A DNA stretch of 64,000 nucleotides from Hymenoscyphus infarciens (lineage: Eukaryota; Ascomycota; Leotiomycetes; Helotiales; Helotiaceae): positions 124,001 to 188,000 of the forward strand of contig LLCB01000066.1 in NCBI GenBank assembly GCA_001414345.1, in the 5' to 3' direction. Each line of letters opens with the position of its first letter. Position 1 is the first letter of the stretch. The notes beneath the pieces were generated by a model. It did not search any database, was not told where the DNA came from, and saw nothing but the letters and a program-made list of their open reading frames with translations. Positions 46,062 through 57,591 of this stretch are shown piece after piece. The translations under genes were made by a program, and so were the position numbers.

Positions 46062-47919
46062 TCAATCAGCAATAACACCCGAAGCAGCACGGCGAGCAGA
46101 GCGTCTACGTCCACCAGTTGGAGCGCTCCTGGGATATGTGTTAGTAAGGGATTTCTAATACACCAAGATTTGGTCATTATCCGAGAATGTCTAGGAGAGT
46201 GAGGAATTCGGTTTTTTTCATTCTCCCAAAACCATTTGGAACAATGACCCATAAGACATTTCGTACAACGAGGGAACTTACAAGGCAGTCGCAACCTGAT
46301 CACTCTCCTCTAGCTTTGCTTCCTGCTGATCCGAAGAGCCATGCTCAGCCACAGCCGAATTAGGGGCGACCTCGCTAATAGCCAAGGCCTGAACATTGTC
46401 AGGAAGGTGCGCCATATCGGCAACCATTTCGGAAGGTTCGTTCTTGACCCGTCTTGCAGGGGCTTCGAAAGAAGGCTCATCATCATGTTCTTGCTTGACC
46501 TCGCCACGTATTGATTCCTTCTTGGGTGGTGTAGGTAGCGAGCTTTCTTCGAGGCGTTGAATGAGAGCAGCTTTGTTGCCAGAAACCGGGAGCTCTCGTT
46601 CCTTGAGGATGACCTTGAGCTGGGCTACAGTCATGGAGGTAAAGGTTTGCTCGGCTAATTCGTCCATCTAAGGGGAATGTTAGCGAATTTATAAAACAAT
46701 CTAGGACAATCGGATATATTGTTCGAGAAGGTTTGGGATAATGACGAAATTGACCTTCTCATTCTTCCAAACCCCTTCGAACAATATATCTGATTGTCCC
46801 AGACTCATAAGAATAATGGCTGGATTTCTTACCTCGTCGTCGTCCTCATTTTTGACTTCCTTCTTGGCTCGTGACTTTCTCGCCGGCTTGGTTGCAACTT
46901 CCTCTTGGTCATCTTCCTCTTCCTTCTTGACCTTTCCAGCGCGCTTCTTCTTGGCTGGCTGTTGCTCCTCCTCATCTGAATCGACCTCCGCCTTGACTCG
47001 CTTGCCCTTCTTCGCTGACTTCGCCTCGGTCTTCACCTCAGTCTTCACCTCAGTCTTCACCTCGCCGTTCTTCTCCGCCTCGAGTTTCGCAACTTTGTCA
47101 GTCAAATCGTCGATTTCTTGTTTTCTCTCAATTTCCTCCTTTCGCTGCTTCTTCTTCGTAGCAGCGGAGTGCAAGCCTGTGGCACCAAGTACGTTCATCT
47201 CTTCGTCCTGGTCCGCATATTAGCATTATCCTTCTTCGAAATTGTGCGAACAAGTCCGGGGAAATTTGAGATATTCCTTGAGCTGATTTGGGACAATTGA
47301 GAAAGATTCTCCCAAATCATCTCAAACAATCGCGATTATTCGAGAACGAATAGGAAAGAACGCTCGGATGAGAGAAAGCAGCTCCAAAGGAAAGCACTTA
47401 CACCATTGAAATCTTCCGGATCAATACGGCCCTGAATGATGGCGTTCCGGACTTTCTCCTGGAGATCGGGATGATGATTAAGACTATTCTTCTCACCAGG
47501 ACTATCATAACCGTCCAGCCTATCAAAGTCATAGGTGCCAGGCTGTCCATCGATTCCGAGATGGGCTCTCATGTTCTGCAATTGCTTTCCAGTGACACAG
47601 CCCCTACGTAAGGAAGTTAGCTAATTGATTAAAACCAGCGAAGGGGGGAGATGCTTACCAATGCTTCCAAGCCCAGCTTTGGAAGTGGTCATTTTCTACC
47701 CAGACACCGAAGCGCAACTCATCCTTGTCAATCTTGATTTTGTGTTTCTTGCATTCGGTGGCACGACAGACGGCTCGTCCAGAAGACGCAGTTTCTGTTG
47801 AATCGTTAGCCAAGCTGTAGGAAAAGGAAAGAGAAATTCCCCATAGTGATGTCACATGTCCGAGAGCGAGCGAGTATGTTGGAAAAAGGGAAAGAGCACT
47901 TGCCAACGCGGTACGACAT
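46062..47919 (-). CDS. PARP-type zinc finger and SAP domain protein
   Basis: Six exons, 47919-47904, 47794-47659, 47603-47402, 47207-46833, 46667-46282 and 46128-46062, encode 393 residues with all phases consistent. Residues 1-85 are a PARP-type zinc finger: GRAVCRATECKKHKIKIDKDELRFG, then SWAWKHWGCVTGKQLQNM, with a CxxC-type pair plus His and Cys. Residues about 119-243 are a Lys/Glu-rich region with nuclear-localisation-like blocks and a VKTE repeat. A SAP DNA-binding motif follows (about 244-290: MTVAQLKVILKERELPVSGN, KAALIQRLEE). The C-terminus is Arg-rich. It would be a nuclear DNA-damage or chromatin protein; no catalytic domain is present. The first intron has a GC donor (GCAAGT), and three introns (194, 165 and 153 nt) are unusually long and hairpin-bearing. 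Confidence 0.85.
46700..46803. repeat. hairpin element inside an intron (introner-like), 37-bp arms
   Basis: Arms 46700-46736 and 46767-46803 are inverted repeats, 32 of 37 matching, with a 30-base loop. The element occupies nearly two thirds of the 165-nt intron of the PARP-zinc-finger/SAP gene. Each arm contains GATATATTGTTCGA or its complement. Confidence 0.75.
47278..47325. repeat. hairpin element inside an intron (introner-like), 16-bp arms
   Basis: Arms 47278-47293 (TTGAGCTGATTTGGGA) and 47310-47325 match 15 of 16 as inverted repeats around a 16-base loop. They lie inside the 194-nt intron of the same gene. Confidence 0.65.
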
Positions 47920-49405
47920 TTTCCACGCGACGAATTCGAAGCCTCGAGAGAAAGGTAATTGGCGGTGGTAAGGAAGATTGTAATTGCAGGCAGGTAAGTA
48001 GATATTCGTAAGTAATCCAGGTACTCGATCTCGAACTCGAACTCGATATTGCACTGCGAGGGCTGCAGGAGCGTGGCGTGGCGTGGTGAGTTTAAATGCG
48101 CCTTCCTCGTGAAAGAAATCCGCGTCGGAGAAAGTGGAAAGAAGCTTCGCGCATCGAGTTTCACCCCGCGACCAAGTTCTGGGTCAATTGATAAAGGATT
48201 CTGGTGTTGGTTCAAACGATGAATCTTTGTCGTGGCGATCACCATTGAGCAAACAAGGTTCCAAAGGTGAACCCTGGTTGTTCACTGACTGCACCTTCCC
48301 GATTTCGCAGCCGTGGTCCGATTATTCTCCGATGGGGGTGGAACCTCTTTCATGTGAGGGGGGGACAAAATTATGGCCAACACTTACAAACTTGACGTAA
48401 ATAAAAAAAATCTTTCAACTCTGGTAGATTAGCAGCGTGTGCATCATTTCGTTTTGTTGTTGTTTTTTTGCGGCTACTTGTTGTCAAGTTATCACATTGC
48501 CATTTGAGTGTACACATAATATCCAACGCCACTACTTTAGACAGAAGATAAAAACCTATAAATTGTATTCTCGCGTATACACTCATATTTTTGTACAATT
48601 AGTTGCTATCCCACTTCTCAAAAATAATAAAGGTAAACTCTTAGGGATTCCCAGAGTATCTTTTTACCTTTGGTGGCTTTACCAGGTATATTGTCTTAAG
48701 TGCCAATACCTCAAAGTGGTACCTATGTATTTCTTCTTACGCCGCGTCGCGTTAGTCTCCTACCTCACAGGCCTTTAAGCCTTCAACTAAACTCACAAAA
48801 ATAAATTAAAAATTTGAGAAGATCTATCGGCTGCTAATGATTTCTTCTTTCGAAGCGTATAGATTTTTAGCTTATAGTTGTGGTTTTATTGAAGTTCTAC
48901 GTTAGTATCTTAGACACTGAAACCAGACGATTGCTATCTATACGTAAGAGCAAGAACTGCATAATAAGAGCATAAGGTTTTTCTTTATAGACAAAAGCAA
49001 GTAGAATATAGTTTTAGAGAGAGGGTTTTACGATGGCCTACTAATTTTTAGAATATACCTCAAAAAAATGAAAACTAAGATTCAACGTTTTAAAAGTGTT
49101 TCAATCAAGCGCTATCTATTTTATTCATTTGTAAGATTATAAACAAATAGATTATCTTAGTCAATAGCTGTACGGATAATTAGACGAGAATTCTTGTAAT
49201 ATTTTGAAGAAAGAAATAAGTTTTAGTCGAATCAACGAATACAAATAAACAACTAACAAAGAAAGAATAAGAGTTAATTTATATACGCGATTTTGAGTGC
49301 AGGGCGAGTGTGAAAGGAAAAAAGTAGAAAGTTTTGGAACGAAATCAAAACTATCCATCACCGAAAAACACCAGTTAGGAAAAAACCGAGAGCACTAGCA
49401 TCAAT
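47920..49405. other. intergenic; AT-rich from about 48,400
   Basis: The first 400 bases are the promoter region of the PARP-zinc-finger/SAP gene. From about 48,400 to 49,380 the sequence is AT-rich with only short frames. No gene is visible. Confidence 0.45.
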
Positions 49406-50257
49406 CTACTCGCTTTCCCCTCCAAGAACCAGCTGAGAAATAGCCCGCGTAAGAGGCATCAACTCATCCCGCACCCGATAAACCTTAGGCCAACAATACC
49501 TCTCCCGATCCCACGACGATCGACACATAGGACACCTCGGATACCTGGTAGACCTCAAATACTTCACCATGCACTTCGTGCAAAAAGTATGCTTACAGTA
49601 AGACGTACAAGCATTAGTCTTGTCATGATTTTCCCAGCGCGAAGACGCTCGAAAGGGCTCATAGCAGATATCACAGTGCGCATCTGGCTCCAGGTCGCGG
49701 AAGGGCGTTGCGGCTGCTAACGGGGGGAGATCTGCTGAGGCAACTTCTTGGAGACGGTCGGCTTGTTTCATCAGAGTGTCGTGGGTGTTTACTCGTATGA
49801 GGAAGGGGAATAGATCAGCTAGCTTACCTGAGACTATGCCTTTATCTGCAAAACTGAGCTGGAGAGCAGCGAGTGCTGCGAGGATTTGTCGTTGTGTTTT
49901 GGTAGGTACTCTTCCAGTGCTTGCGCAGACCTTGGCATTGTGGGCGAGGATGTCGATGCCTGCGAGGTCTTTAATGGGTGGTTTGGTATTCATGAATTCT
50001 TCAGCGCGAGATTCTATGGCGGAGGCAAGGGAAAGCGCCTCGTGTTTGTTTCGAAAGTTTCGTGAGAGGAGTTGTTGATTTCTGGTAGCGAGAAGCTCTT
50101 TATCGAGAGACGAGAAACATTCTGGGGCACCGCAGAAGAATAAGCTCCCGCGTTCCTTGGGTGTGAGGTCGAGAGGCTGGGTATGAGTCCAGTCGCAGAT
50201 TTGAAATGCGGTGTATTTGTGGCCGCAGAGATAAGTGACTTCAAAATAGTTACACAT
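49406..50257 (-). CDS. RING-finger protein (putative E3 ubiquitin ligase)
   Basis: A single exon encodes 283 residues. The C-terminal third carries a C3HC4-like RING with an enlarged first loop: CDICYEPF, then CTSYCKHTFCTKCMVKYL, then CPMCRSSW. The N-terminus has a short Cys/His patch (NYFEVTYLCGHKYTAFQICDW) common in fungal proteins of this kind. The centre is helical. The role would be substrate ubiquitination with an E2; the target is unknown. There is no membrane segment. Confidence 0.85.
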   Translation of the reverse strand: MCNYFEVTYLCGHKYTAFQICDWTHTQPLDLTPKERGSLFFCGAPECFSSLDKELLATRNQQLLSRNFRNKHEALSLASAIESRAEEFMNTKPPIKDLAGIDILAHNAKVCASTGRVPTKTQRQILAALAALQLSFADKGIVSGKLADLFPFLIRVNTHDTLMKQADRLQEVASADLPPLAAATPFRDLEPDAHCDICYEPFRASSRWENHDKTNACTSYCKHTFCTKCMVKYLRSTRYPRCPMCRSSWDRERYCWPKVYRVRDELMPLTRAISQLVLGGESE

Positions 50258-51889
50258 CTTGATCCGAGTATATTCTATGTTGTTGTGTTGTTATGAACTG
50301 AAAAACTAAGCTATATTGTAGAGAATTTAAGTTCCAAGGGATGATGGTAGGTAATACAGCCATCTCCAGGGCTCAAGTACAGAGGTTATAAATCTGTTTT
50401 GATTTTTAACCCTGTCTCACCTATTTCTTCGCGGTCAAAGACGAACCGATTGAACAACCTGATCTAAGTATCAGAAGAAAGAAATACATTATCTTTTAAT
50501 TTGTAAATACTACAAAGAATATACAATTCCTTTGTCAAAACACAATGTCTTTCATGGGACAAACTCCGCGTTGGAAAAAGTGCAAAGTGCCTATACCAGA
50601 ACTAGAACACGTAGAAGAAGAAGAAGTAGACCATCGAAGAGAAACTAACCAGCAAAAACTCTCTCCTTGAAGTTTTACGAATCAAACTCCCCCCTGCATT
50701 CTAACATAACAAAAACCCAGTTGAAACTATTTCTACTAAAGCTCTCACGACGAGAACTCCCAGACTATCTTACCAGAATTTTATCGTAGAACCCGGGAGT
50801 TTCTAATCCGATGGGAGACCCAAAAAAGAAAAGAAGAAGCGCACGCTATATAGTAAAGAGATTTATAAGAAATCGAAAAAATCATTTACAATAGCTAGAC
50901 GAAAAGAGATATCTATTACTTAATCACATATCAAGAAATACCTTCTGGATTCTTTTTTAGTATTCTTTTAGAGTTCTTTTTAGTTGTCCTATTGGTGTTT
51001 TGTTAGAGTGCGACAGAGAAGTACCTCTTCCAGAACAGACGGAAAAAACCCTCGTATTTGTAGTTGAAAGCGTATTACCGAAACTTGAAAGCATAGTAAA
51101 CTATAACACGCCTATGAAAACATAACCCAATCTCATTGAAGACTTACTCTAGGCTTATTAATATAAATATTTCCTTAAGCTCTAGGAAGTCGGGGATTTA
51201 TACTGTTTGTTGGTAGTTTAGTTCTGCTGCTCACCCCCACCTCCCTCCACCTCACTCCCACCTCACACCCACCTCACACCCACCTCACCCACCTCCCTCG
51301 CACCCCCCTCATCCTTCCATACAAAAAAAAAGACCAAACAAAGAAATAAAAAGTGGTGCACATCAAAGCTCCCAACCACCCGTTTCAACAAAAGCCAATC
51401 CCCATCATTTCCTTTCATCATTTCATTTCATCATTTCATTTCATCATTTCATTTCATCACGAGAGAAGACTTACTTATTCATTCCAATTTCCAGCTACCA
51501 TTTAATTGAGGGTACGATAGGTAACAAACAAGTCTCTTCCGTCGACCCCAAGTACTTAAGAGCAGTTTCACGAACTGTTGGCGCTGAAGATATAACCTTG
51601 GAAGGTATGTAGTTAACTGGTTAAAGAAAGCAAGTCTGCCTCTGCAAGTCTGCCTCTGCAGTTTTAATTGTGGACAGGGAAAGAGTAAAGGAAAGGGGGG
51701 GGGGGAACATGGGTCCTCATTAGGCCAGGGCTTTTGAATCTGATCTGAGCTAAGTAGTAAGAAAGGGGTTCATAAGAGCGGGGGGGGGGAAATAAAAGTC
51801 ATCTTTATTGATGACTGGATTTCACCCAGCCCCGCTATATCTATCCATCACAAACCAACGACTAAGTTCTCTTTTGAAATAGAAACAAA
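50258..51889. other. intergenic with simple repeats
   Basis: AT-rich from about 50,400 to 51,200 with no gene. A CACCTC/CACACC-rich tract lies at about 51,231-51,310, a TTTCATCATTTCATT-type tandem repeat (about 3.5 copies of 15 bp) at 51,408-51,460, and G-tracts at about 51,697 and 51,781. Confidence 0.5.
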
Positions 51890-53954
51890 TCACTCCCCCC
51901 TCCAAGTCCCAGCATGATCAACCACCTCCCCCAAACTCCTAACAACCTCTCCCTCTCCCTCATCCCACTCCCCTCCCTTCCCAACCTTCCACTCATAAAC
52001 CCCCTCATCCTTCAGCCTCCTCTCGTCACCACCACCACCAACACCAACACCAAACCCCTCATGCCTCATCCAATCCCACCCAACTCTCAGCCTCAACCCC
52101 TTCACACCAGTCTTCTCAAGCGCAAAAACAAAATGCTTCCCCTTCCCACCCTGGAACACCTTTCTCATCACATTAGGTTTCGCAATAAGATGCCATCCCT
52201 CCCTCCCAGGCGCCTCAATCGAGACTTCCTCGTCTTCCTGCGGCTGAAGGACAGTAGCGAAAGAGGAGGTGAGAGCGCACGAGGTGGCGTAGAGAATGTA
52301 TTCCTCAACATTAGCAATAGTATTAAGGACCTGGGCTGGAGGACAGAGTGTAACGAGTGGGGATTCGGGGTTGAGGGTGATTTGATAGTATGAGGTTGAG
52401 ACGGGGAATTGGACAGTTCGGGAGGAGATGGTGATCGTGGTTGTAGGTGTGAGAGTAAGACTTGCTACAGATTCCAGACGATCGGTGAGGGAGTAGATTG
52501 TGAGTTCTGCTTTTTGGATGTTGGCTGGTGGTGCCGGTGGTGTTGAATGGGAGATTTTGTAGACTGGGGCTGGTGAGAGGGATGCGGATTTGAGGATAGA
52601 GGTAATTGTTGATAAGAGGGAATTGAGGGTGCTAATTGAACGTTGGTGATTCAGCCGTGCTAGTAATGGGCGAAAGAGGTTATAAGGGGTATTTGGTCGC
52701 TTGTTTCCGGAGATTGGTGGTGGTGGCTGGGTACGACGGCGGTGGATTTGTCGATGTGCATAGCTTAGCAGAAGCTGCAGTGACAAACAAAGTCCTTCCG
52801 CAAGGGAATCATCTGGTCCCGGAGGAGGGGAGTTTACTTCTCCGAGAGGAACTAGATCCACCACAATTGTCTTGGTCGAGTTGAGGGGTACAACAAGGGT
52901 ATCCCCAACAGACTTAACATCCAGTCCCCCGAGGACTCGACTCTCTCGATTCAGCTCTTGCCAGAGTTCGGTGGAAAATATGGTATTTCGTGCTTGTAAA
53001 ATCAAGGCTTCTGCTGGAGAGTCCGGCTCCACGAGTTTGGGTATAGGTGATGAACCTGTAGCAGTTCCATTGGTATGAATCTGCACCCGCAGGGCTTGGG
53101 GTTCCCTGCCGGAGAATCCTCGATCGAGAGATATGGAGCCATCGGCATTTCTGCGTAATGCTGCTAAACTTTGGTTCTTGAACGTGAGTGAGGCTATTTG
53201 TGTTAGTACAAAGCGCAGACAACGTGATTTTATACACTTGCCTTCCGAGAAACCAAAGCGCACCGCCAAAGTCTGCTTCTCACTTGGTATCCGACAAATT
53301 GCCCAGCCTTTATTGCTAACAGCAAGAACTTCTTCCCAATATTTGGTTTCGCTCTCGATTTCCCTTTCTAGTCTCGTTGCAGAATCTAATATCGTATCGA
53401 CGGTCTTGTTGAGATTCTGCAACTTCCATCCCTTCGCAATCCGCAGATTTTCCTGCTTTTTGGCAGGCTCGAGGCGAGGGGCATGTAGTTTATCGGCACC
53501 TAATACACCAAATCCTACCATGTCTCTGAGTGCAGGTGAAATCGTCTGGCCCGCTTGACTCGGGAGATCCTTAGATAGCAGAAGTGAGATGAAGTCCAAG
53601 GCAAATGCGGCCGAATTGAAGGCTGAACTAGGAAAATATCAACACTCATCCTCGCTGGAGGGGCACTTGTACCTACTCTACATGAGCAATAAGCTCCTCT
53701 CGTGCTACCAACAGCTCCTTCATCTTATCTGGTTCTTCCTCATCCTCCTCGCTATCCTCATTTTCTTCCTCTGGTTTATCTGCCTCCTCTTCCGCAATTT
53801 CCTGTCGCAAACTTTCTTCCGTCAGGTTTCGAAATCCACCGCGCTCGGAATTGATGCGCTCGAAGAGCCTCTTCAGATCTGGTCCTTCGGTGGGCTTTGT
53901 TGACGAGGGCCATGATCGCAAGGATATGGGGAAGTTATTCGGAATGGAGCCCAT
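51890..53954 (-). CDS. med17: Mediator complex subunit 17 (Srb4 homologue)
   Basis: Three exons, 53954-53677, 53627-53242 and 53193-51890, encode 655 residues. It is a core head-module subunit of the Mediator coactivator of RNA polymerase II. The N-terminus (SLRSWPSSTKPTEGPDLKRL, ERINSERGGFRNLTEESLR) and the joined phrase AFNSAAFALDFISLLLSK are typical of fungal MED17, as is WEEVLAVSNKGWAICRIP. The 48-nt second intron has a GC donor (GCAAGT) and an ATAG acceptor. It can be read through in frame, but removing it restores the expected SEASLTFKNQSLAALRR. The C-terminus is Gly/Asp-rich. It is divergent from PFK. Confidence 0.9.
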
Positions 53955-54426
53955 GTTGCAGATGTGCTAGTTGTGATCTCCTTATCCTTCCTCGGTCGTA
54001 TTTCTCGTTCGCAGTACGCAGGGCACTTTGCGACAGCTTCTGCCAACCGAAATGCTGCGTAGGTCGTTATGCTGTAACCATATGCTTCGTATGTAGCCCA
54101 GTGGATTCAGCACACTAGATGTTCTGAAGCTATATCATAGCTTTGGTGAGGCTTCTTAGTAGCCCTCCAAGTCACCAGGTACTCGTACTTGTAGCTCTTA
54201 GCCAGGGTGGCCTACAATTGCAATTGGTGGTGGTCTGGTGAATTTCCCAATAGCAATACTCGACCTCGAAGGTTGGAGGTGAATTCGGTCACCGTCGTCG
54301 GCGGGTTTGGCATTGGGCTACGCTACGGCGGGAGACAGGCTAGGTAGGGCTGGGCGCAGGGCTGGGCGCAGGGCTAGCCTGACGGGATGCTACAACTAGG
54401 CGCAGGGCTAACGGGATCTAGGTATA

Positions 54427-54526
54427 TACTATCCCCCCCCCCCCCCGGAACTAAATGTAGAGTGCACAGACTTTTAGTATGGCACAGCGGCCGTGCGATT
54501 ACATTTACTTAAGGGGGGGGATAGTA
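54427..54526. mobile_element. 100-bp inverted-repeat element with C/G-tract ends
   Basis: The left end reads TACTATCCCCCCC and continues to AACTAAATGTAGAGTGCAC; the right end is the inverted equivalent (GTGCGATTACATTTACTTAA, then G-tract and ATAGTA). The arms match over about 30 positions apart from the length of the C-tract. A GGTATA-rich flank on each side hides any target duplication. Probably a short MITE or a hairpin relic. Confidence 0.5.
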
Positions 54527-54608
54527 GGTATATAGGTATATAGGTATATAGGTATCTAGGTATATAGGTATCTAGGTATATAGGTATCTAGGTATCTAGG
54601 TATCTACA
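54520..54608. repeat. microsatellite TAGGTATA/TAGGTATC
   Basis: About ten tandem copies of an 8-base unit alternating TAGGTATA and TAGGTATC. Confidence 0.85.
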
Positions 54609-55114
54609 GTACCTAGGGAGGGAATGGCGTCGTCGTGCTTTTTCCCAACGCTGTAATTGGGGCAGAGTCCCCTGGCAGCTCCTGTCATCCCCCACATTCA
54701 AACGCGTCCGCGTAAAGCTGGTGAGTCCACTCCACTACTGTACCTATGGATGATTCGGGCCTCAGCAGAGATAAAGAATCCGATAAAGCTCCAGGTCCAC
54801 CAAACCCACGGAAACTCTTTTCCAAGGGAAGAGCAAGTACCTAGGTACCTAGGTACCACCAGGACCACCCACCACCCACCACCCACCTCTTCCCTGGATC
54901 TGGAGACATTGCCCTCCCCTCCCCTCCCTTTTGGAAAACCCCTCACCTCACCTTAAAAACTTTCATTCCTCGTGAGGCAGAGATTTCTCCTCCTTCTCCT
55001 TCACCATCCTTCCTCCTCATCTTTTCCTCCTCATCTTTATTTATATCAATTTCTCTTTTCTCCAACTCAAACATAGCAATACCTCCTACCTACCCCTCCA
55101 AACACCCGACCATC

Positions 55115-57591
55115 ATGCCCCCCGCCCAACCCCCTCCTCCCCTCGAGGGGAAGAAACGAAGAATCGGCATGATGACCAGTGGTGGTGATTCCCCAGGCAT
55201 GAACGGAGCCATTCGAGCGGTCGTACGAATGGCCATCGAGGCCAACTGCGAGGTATTCTGCATCTACGAGGGCTACGAGGGTCTCGTTCAGGGAAAAGAG
55301 AAAATAAAGAAGTTTGAGTGGTCAATGGTTCGAGGCTGGCTCTCCGAAGGTGGCACCTTGATTGGGACAGCCCGATGTATGGCATTCTACGAACGTCCTG
55401 GTAGACTCACGGCCGCAAAGAATATGGTTCTCAATGGCATCGATGCCCTCATCATCTGCGGTGGTGATGGCTCCTTGACGGGAGCTGACAAGTTCCGCTC
55501 CGAGTGGCCCAGCTTGATCAAGGAGTTGGTCGACACCAAGCAACTCACCCAAGACCAAGTCGAACCCTTCAAACACCTGAATATCGTCGGCCTGGTTGGA
55601 TCAATTGACAATGATATGTCGGGGACGGATGCTACCATTGGCTGCTACACGGCTTTGGGCAATATCTGTGAGATGGTGGATCGCATTGAGGCAACGGCCT
55701 CCTCACATTCTCGAGCCTTCGTCATTGAAGTCATGGGCAGACATTGTGGATGGTTGGCATTGATGACTGGTGTTGCAACCGGTGCTGACTTTGTCTTTAT
55801 TCCCGAGAAACCTAGAGGATCAAACTGGAAGGAGGAGATGTGTGGCATTGTGGCACAAGTGGGTAAAATTCTTCTCAGAGAGGACCCGTGAGCTAACTTT
55901 ACCACAGCACCGAAAAATTGGAAAACGTAAGACGATTGTCATTGTTGCCGAAGGTGCCCATGACCAGGACGGGGGCAAAATCTCACCCGAGATGATCAAA
56001 GATCTTCTAGCAGACAAGTCCGGTCTTGCTCTGGACACCCGAATTACAACACTTGGTCATGTGCAAAGAGGAGGAGCTGCCTGTGCGTTCGATCGATCTC
56101 TTGCAACTTTACAGGGCGTAGAAGCTGTCAGAGCAGTCTTGGATGCCACCCCCGATACACCAACTCCATTTATCGCCATAAACGAGAACAAGATCACACG
56201 AAAACCTCTGATACAAGCAGTGTTGGACACACAGGAGGTGGCCAAGGCGATCGAAGCCCGGGATTTCGACAGGGCTATGGGTTTAAGAGATACCGAGTTC
56301 ACAGATATGTACCAATCATACATGACTACAACGGCAACGGGCTTGAACAAATCCATGCTTCTCCCTCAAGCCAAGGTCCGCTCACAACCAATTCTCCATG
56401 TCAAAAGCTTACAATTTATAGCACATGCGAATTGCCATCATCCACGTCGGTGCCCCAGCTGGCGGTGTCAATGCTGCCACAAGAGCAGCGGTGGCATATT
56501 GTCTTACCCGTGGGCATACACCACTTGCCATACACAACGGTTTCGCTGGGTTCGCTCGCCATCATGGCGACAAACCATTAGGAGCTGTCCGGGAATTTGA
56601 CTGGCTCGAGGTTGACAGCTGGGCCAGTAAGGGCGGTTCCGAAATTGGAATGAATCGTGAGACCCCCAAAGAATCCGGCATGGAGCTGATTGCTTCTCTT
56701 GTCAAACAATACAAATTCGACGGACTCTTCCTTATTGGTGGATTTGAGGCTTTCCAATCCCTCTCCCAGCTCCGACAGGCAAGAGAACAATACTCTTCTC
56801 TCTGTATTCCAATGACCCTTCTTCCTGCTACCATCTCAAATAATGTCCCCGGTACAGAGTACAGTCTTGGATCCGACACCTGTCTTAATGAATTGATGAG
56901 TTATTGCGACAAGATCAAGCAATCCGCTTCGGCGTCCAGACGAAGAGTTTTCGTCATTGAAACACAAGGAGGTCGTTCAGGATATATCGCCACGCTTGCA
57001 GGTCTCTCGGTGGGCGCCGTTGCTGTGTACACCCCAGAGGAAGGTATCAGCATTGCTATGCTTGCGGCGGACATTGAGCATCTACGAAAAGCGTTCCAGG
57101 AAGACTCGGGACAATCTAGAGCTGGTCGTCTCATTCTGGTCAATGAAAAGGCAAGTAAGGTTTACAGCGCGAAATTGATCGCGGATATGATCCGCGAGGA
57201 GGCACACGAGCGTTTTGAATCCCGAGACTCAATTCCTGGACACGTCCAACAAGGTGGAGTGCCTTCACCAATGGATCGTACGCGAGCTGTGAGAATGGCC
57301 ATTAAGTGTATAGAGCACTTGGAGAGTTTTGAAGACCGAACAGACGAGTCGATTTTGAACAACCCGCAGAGCAGCACCGTAATTGGCATCAAAGGTGCAT
57401 CGGTCGTGTTCAGCCCTATGAAAGATGTGGAGGAGAATGAGACCGATTGGAAGAACCGAAGACCGAAGGACGAATTTTGGACAGGACTAAAGCACATCGT
57501 AGATTCACTTAGTGGTAGACCGGAAGTGCCTCGACCGGAGAGCCCTCTGACTGGCAAATTGGCCAAGGATAAAAAGAGAGGTTTGGAGTAG
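55115..57591 (+). CDS. pfkA: ATP-dependent 6-phosphofructokinase (eukaryotic two-lobed type)
   Basis: Three exons, 55115-55858, 55908-56375 and 56422-57591, encode 793 residues, the usual fungal length. The cytosolic enzyme phosphorylates fructose 6-phosphate, the committed step of glycolysis. The N-lobe is catalytic: [10 protein letters not shown], a GTLIGTARC loop, [25 protein letters not shown] with the catalytic Asp, [14 protein letters not shown], and LGHVQRGG. The C-lobe repeats the fold in regulatory form ([67 protein letters not shown]) with catalytic residues changed, as expected for the allosteric half. The introns are 49 and 46 nt. Confidence 0.95.

Larger units (their letters stand above)
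53955..55114. promoter_or_regulatory. divergent MED17/PFK intergenic region with CT-rich core-promoter tract
   Basis: From 54,983 to 55,070 the plus strand is almost pure C/T (TCCTCCTTCTCC-type), directly before the PFK start. Such tracts are common at the start sites of strongly expressed fungal glycolytic genes. Further upstream lie a GGGCTGGGCGCA-type short repeat (about 54,346-54,410), a TIR element and a TAGGTATA microsatellite, listed separately. Confidence 0.55.

Noticed and set aside
52914..53237. Alternative frame in MED17 resembling an exon
   Set aside because: It arises from a wrong acceptor (TTCAAG); the ATAG acceptor with a GC donor restores the family sequence.
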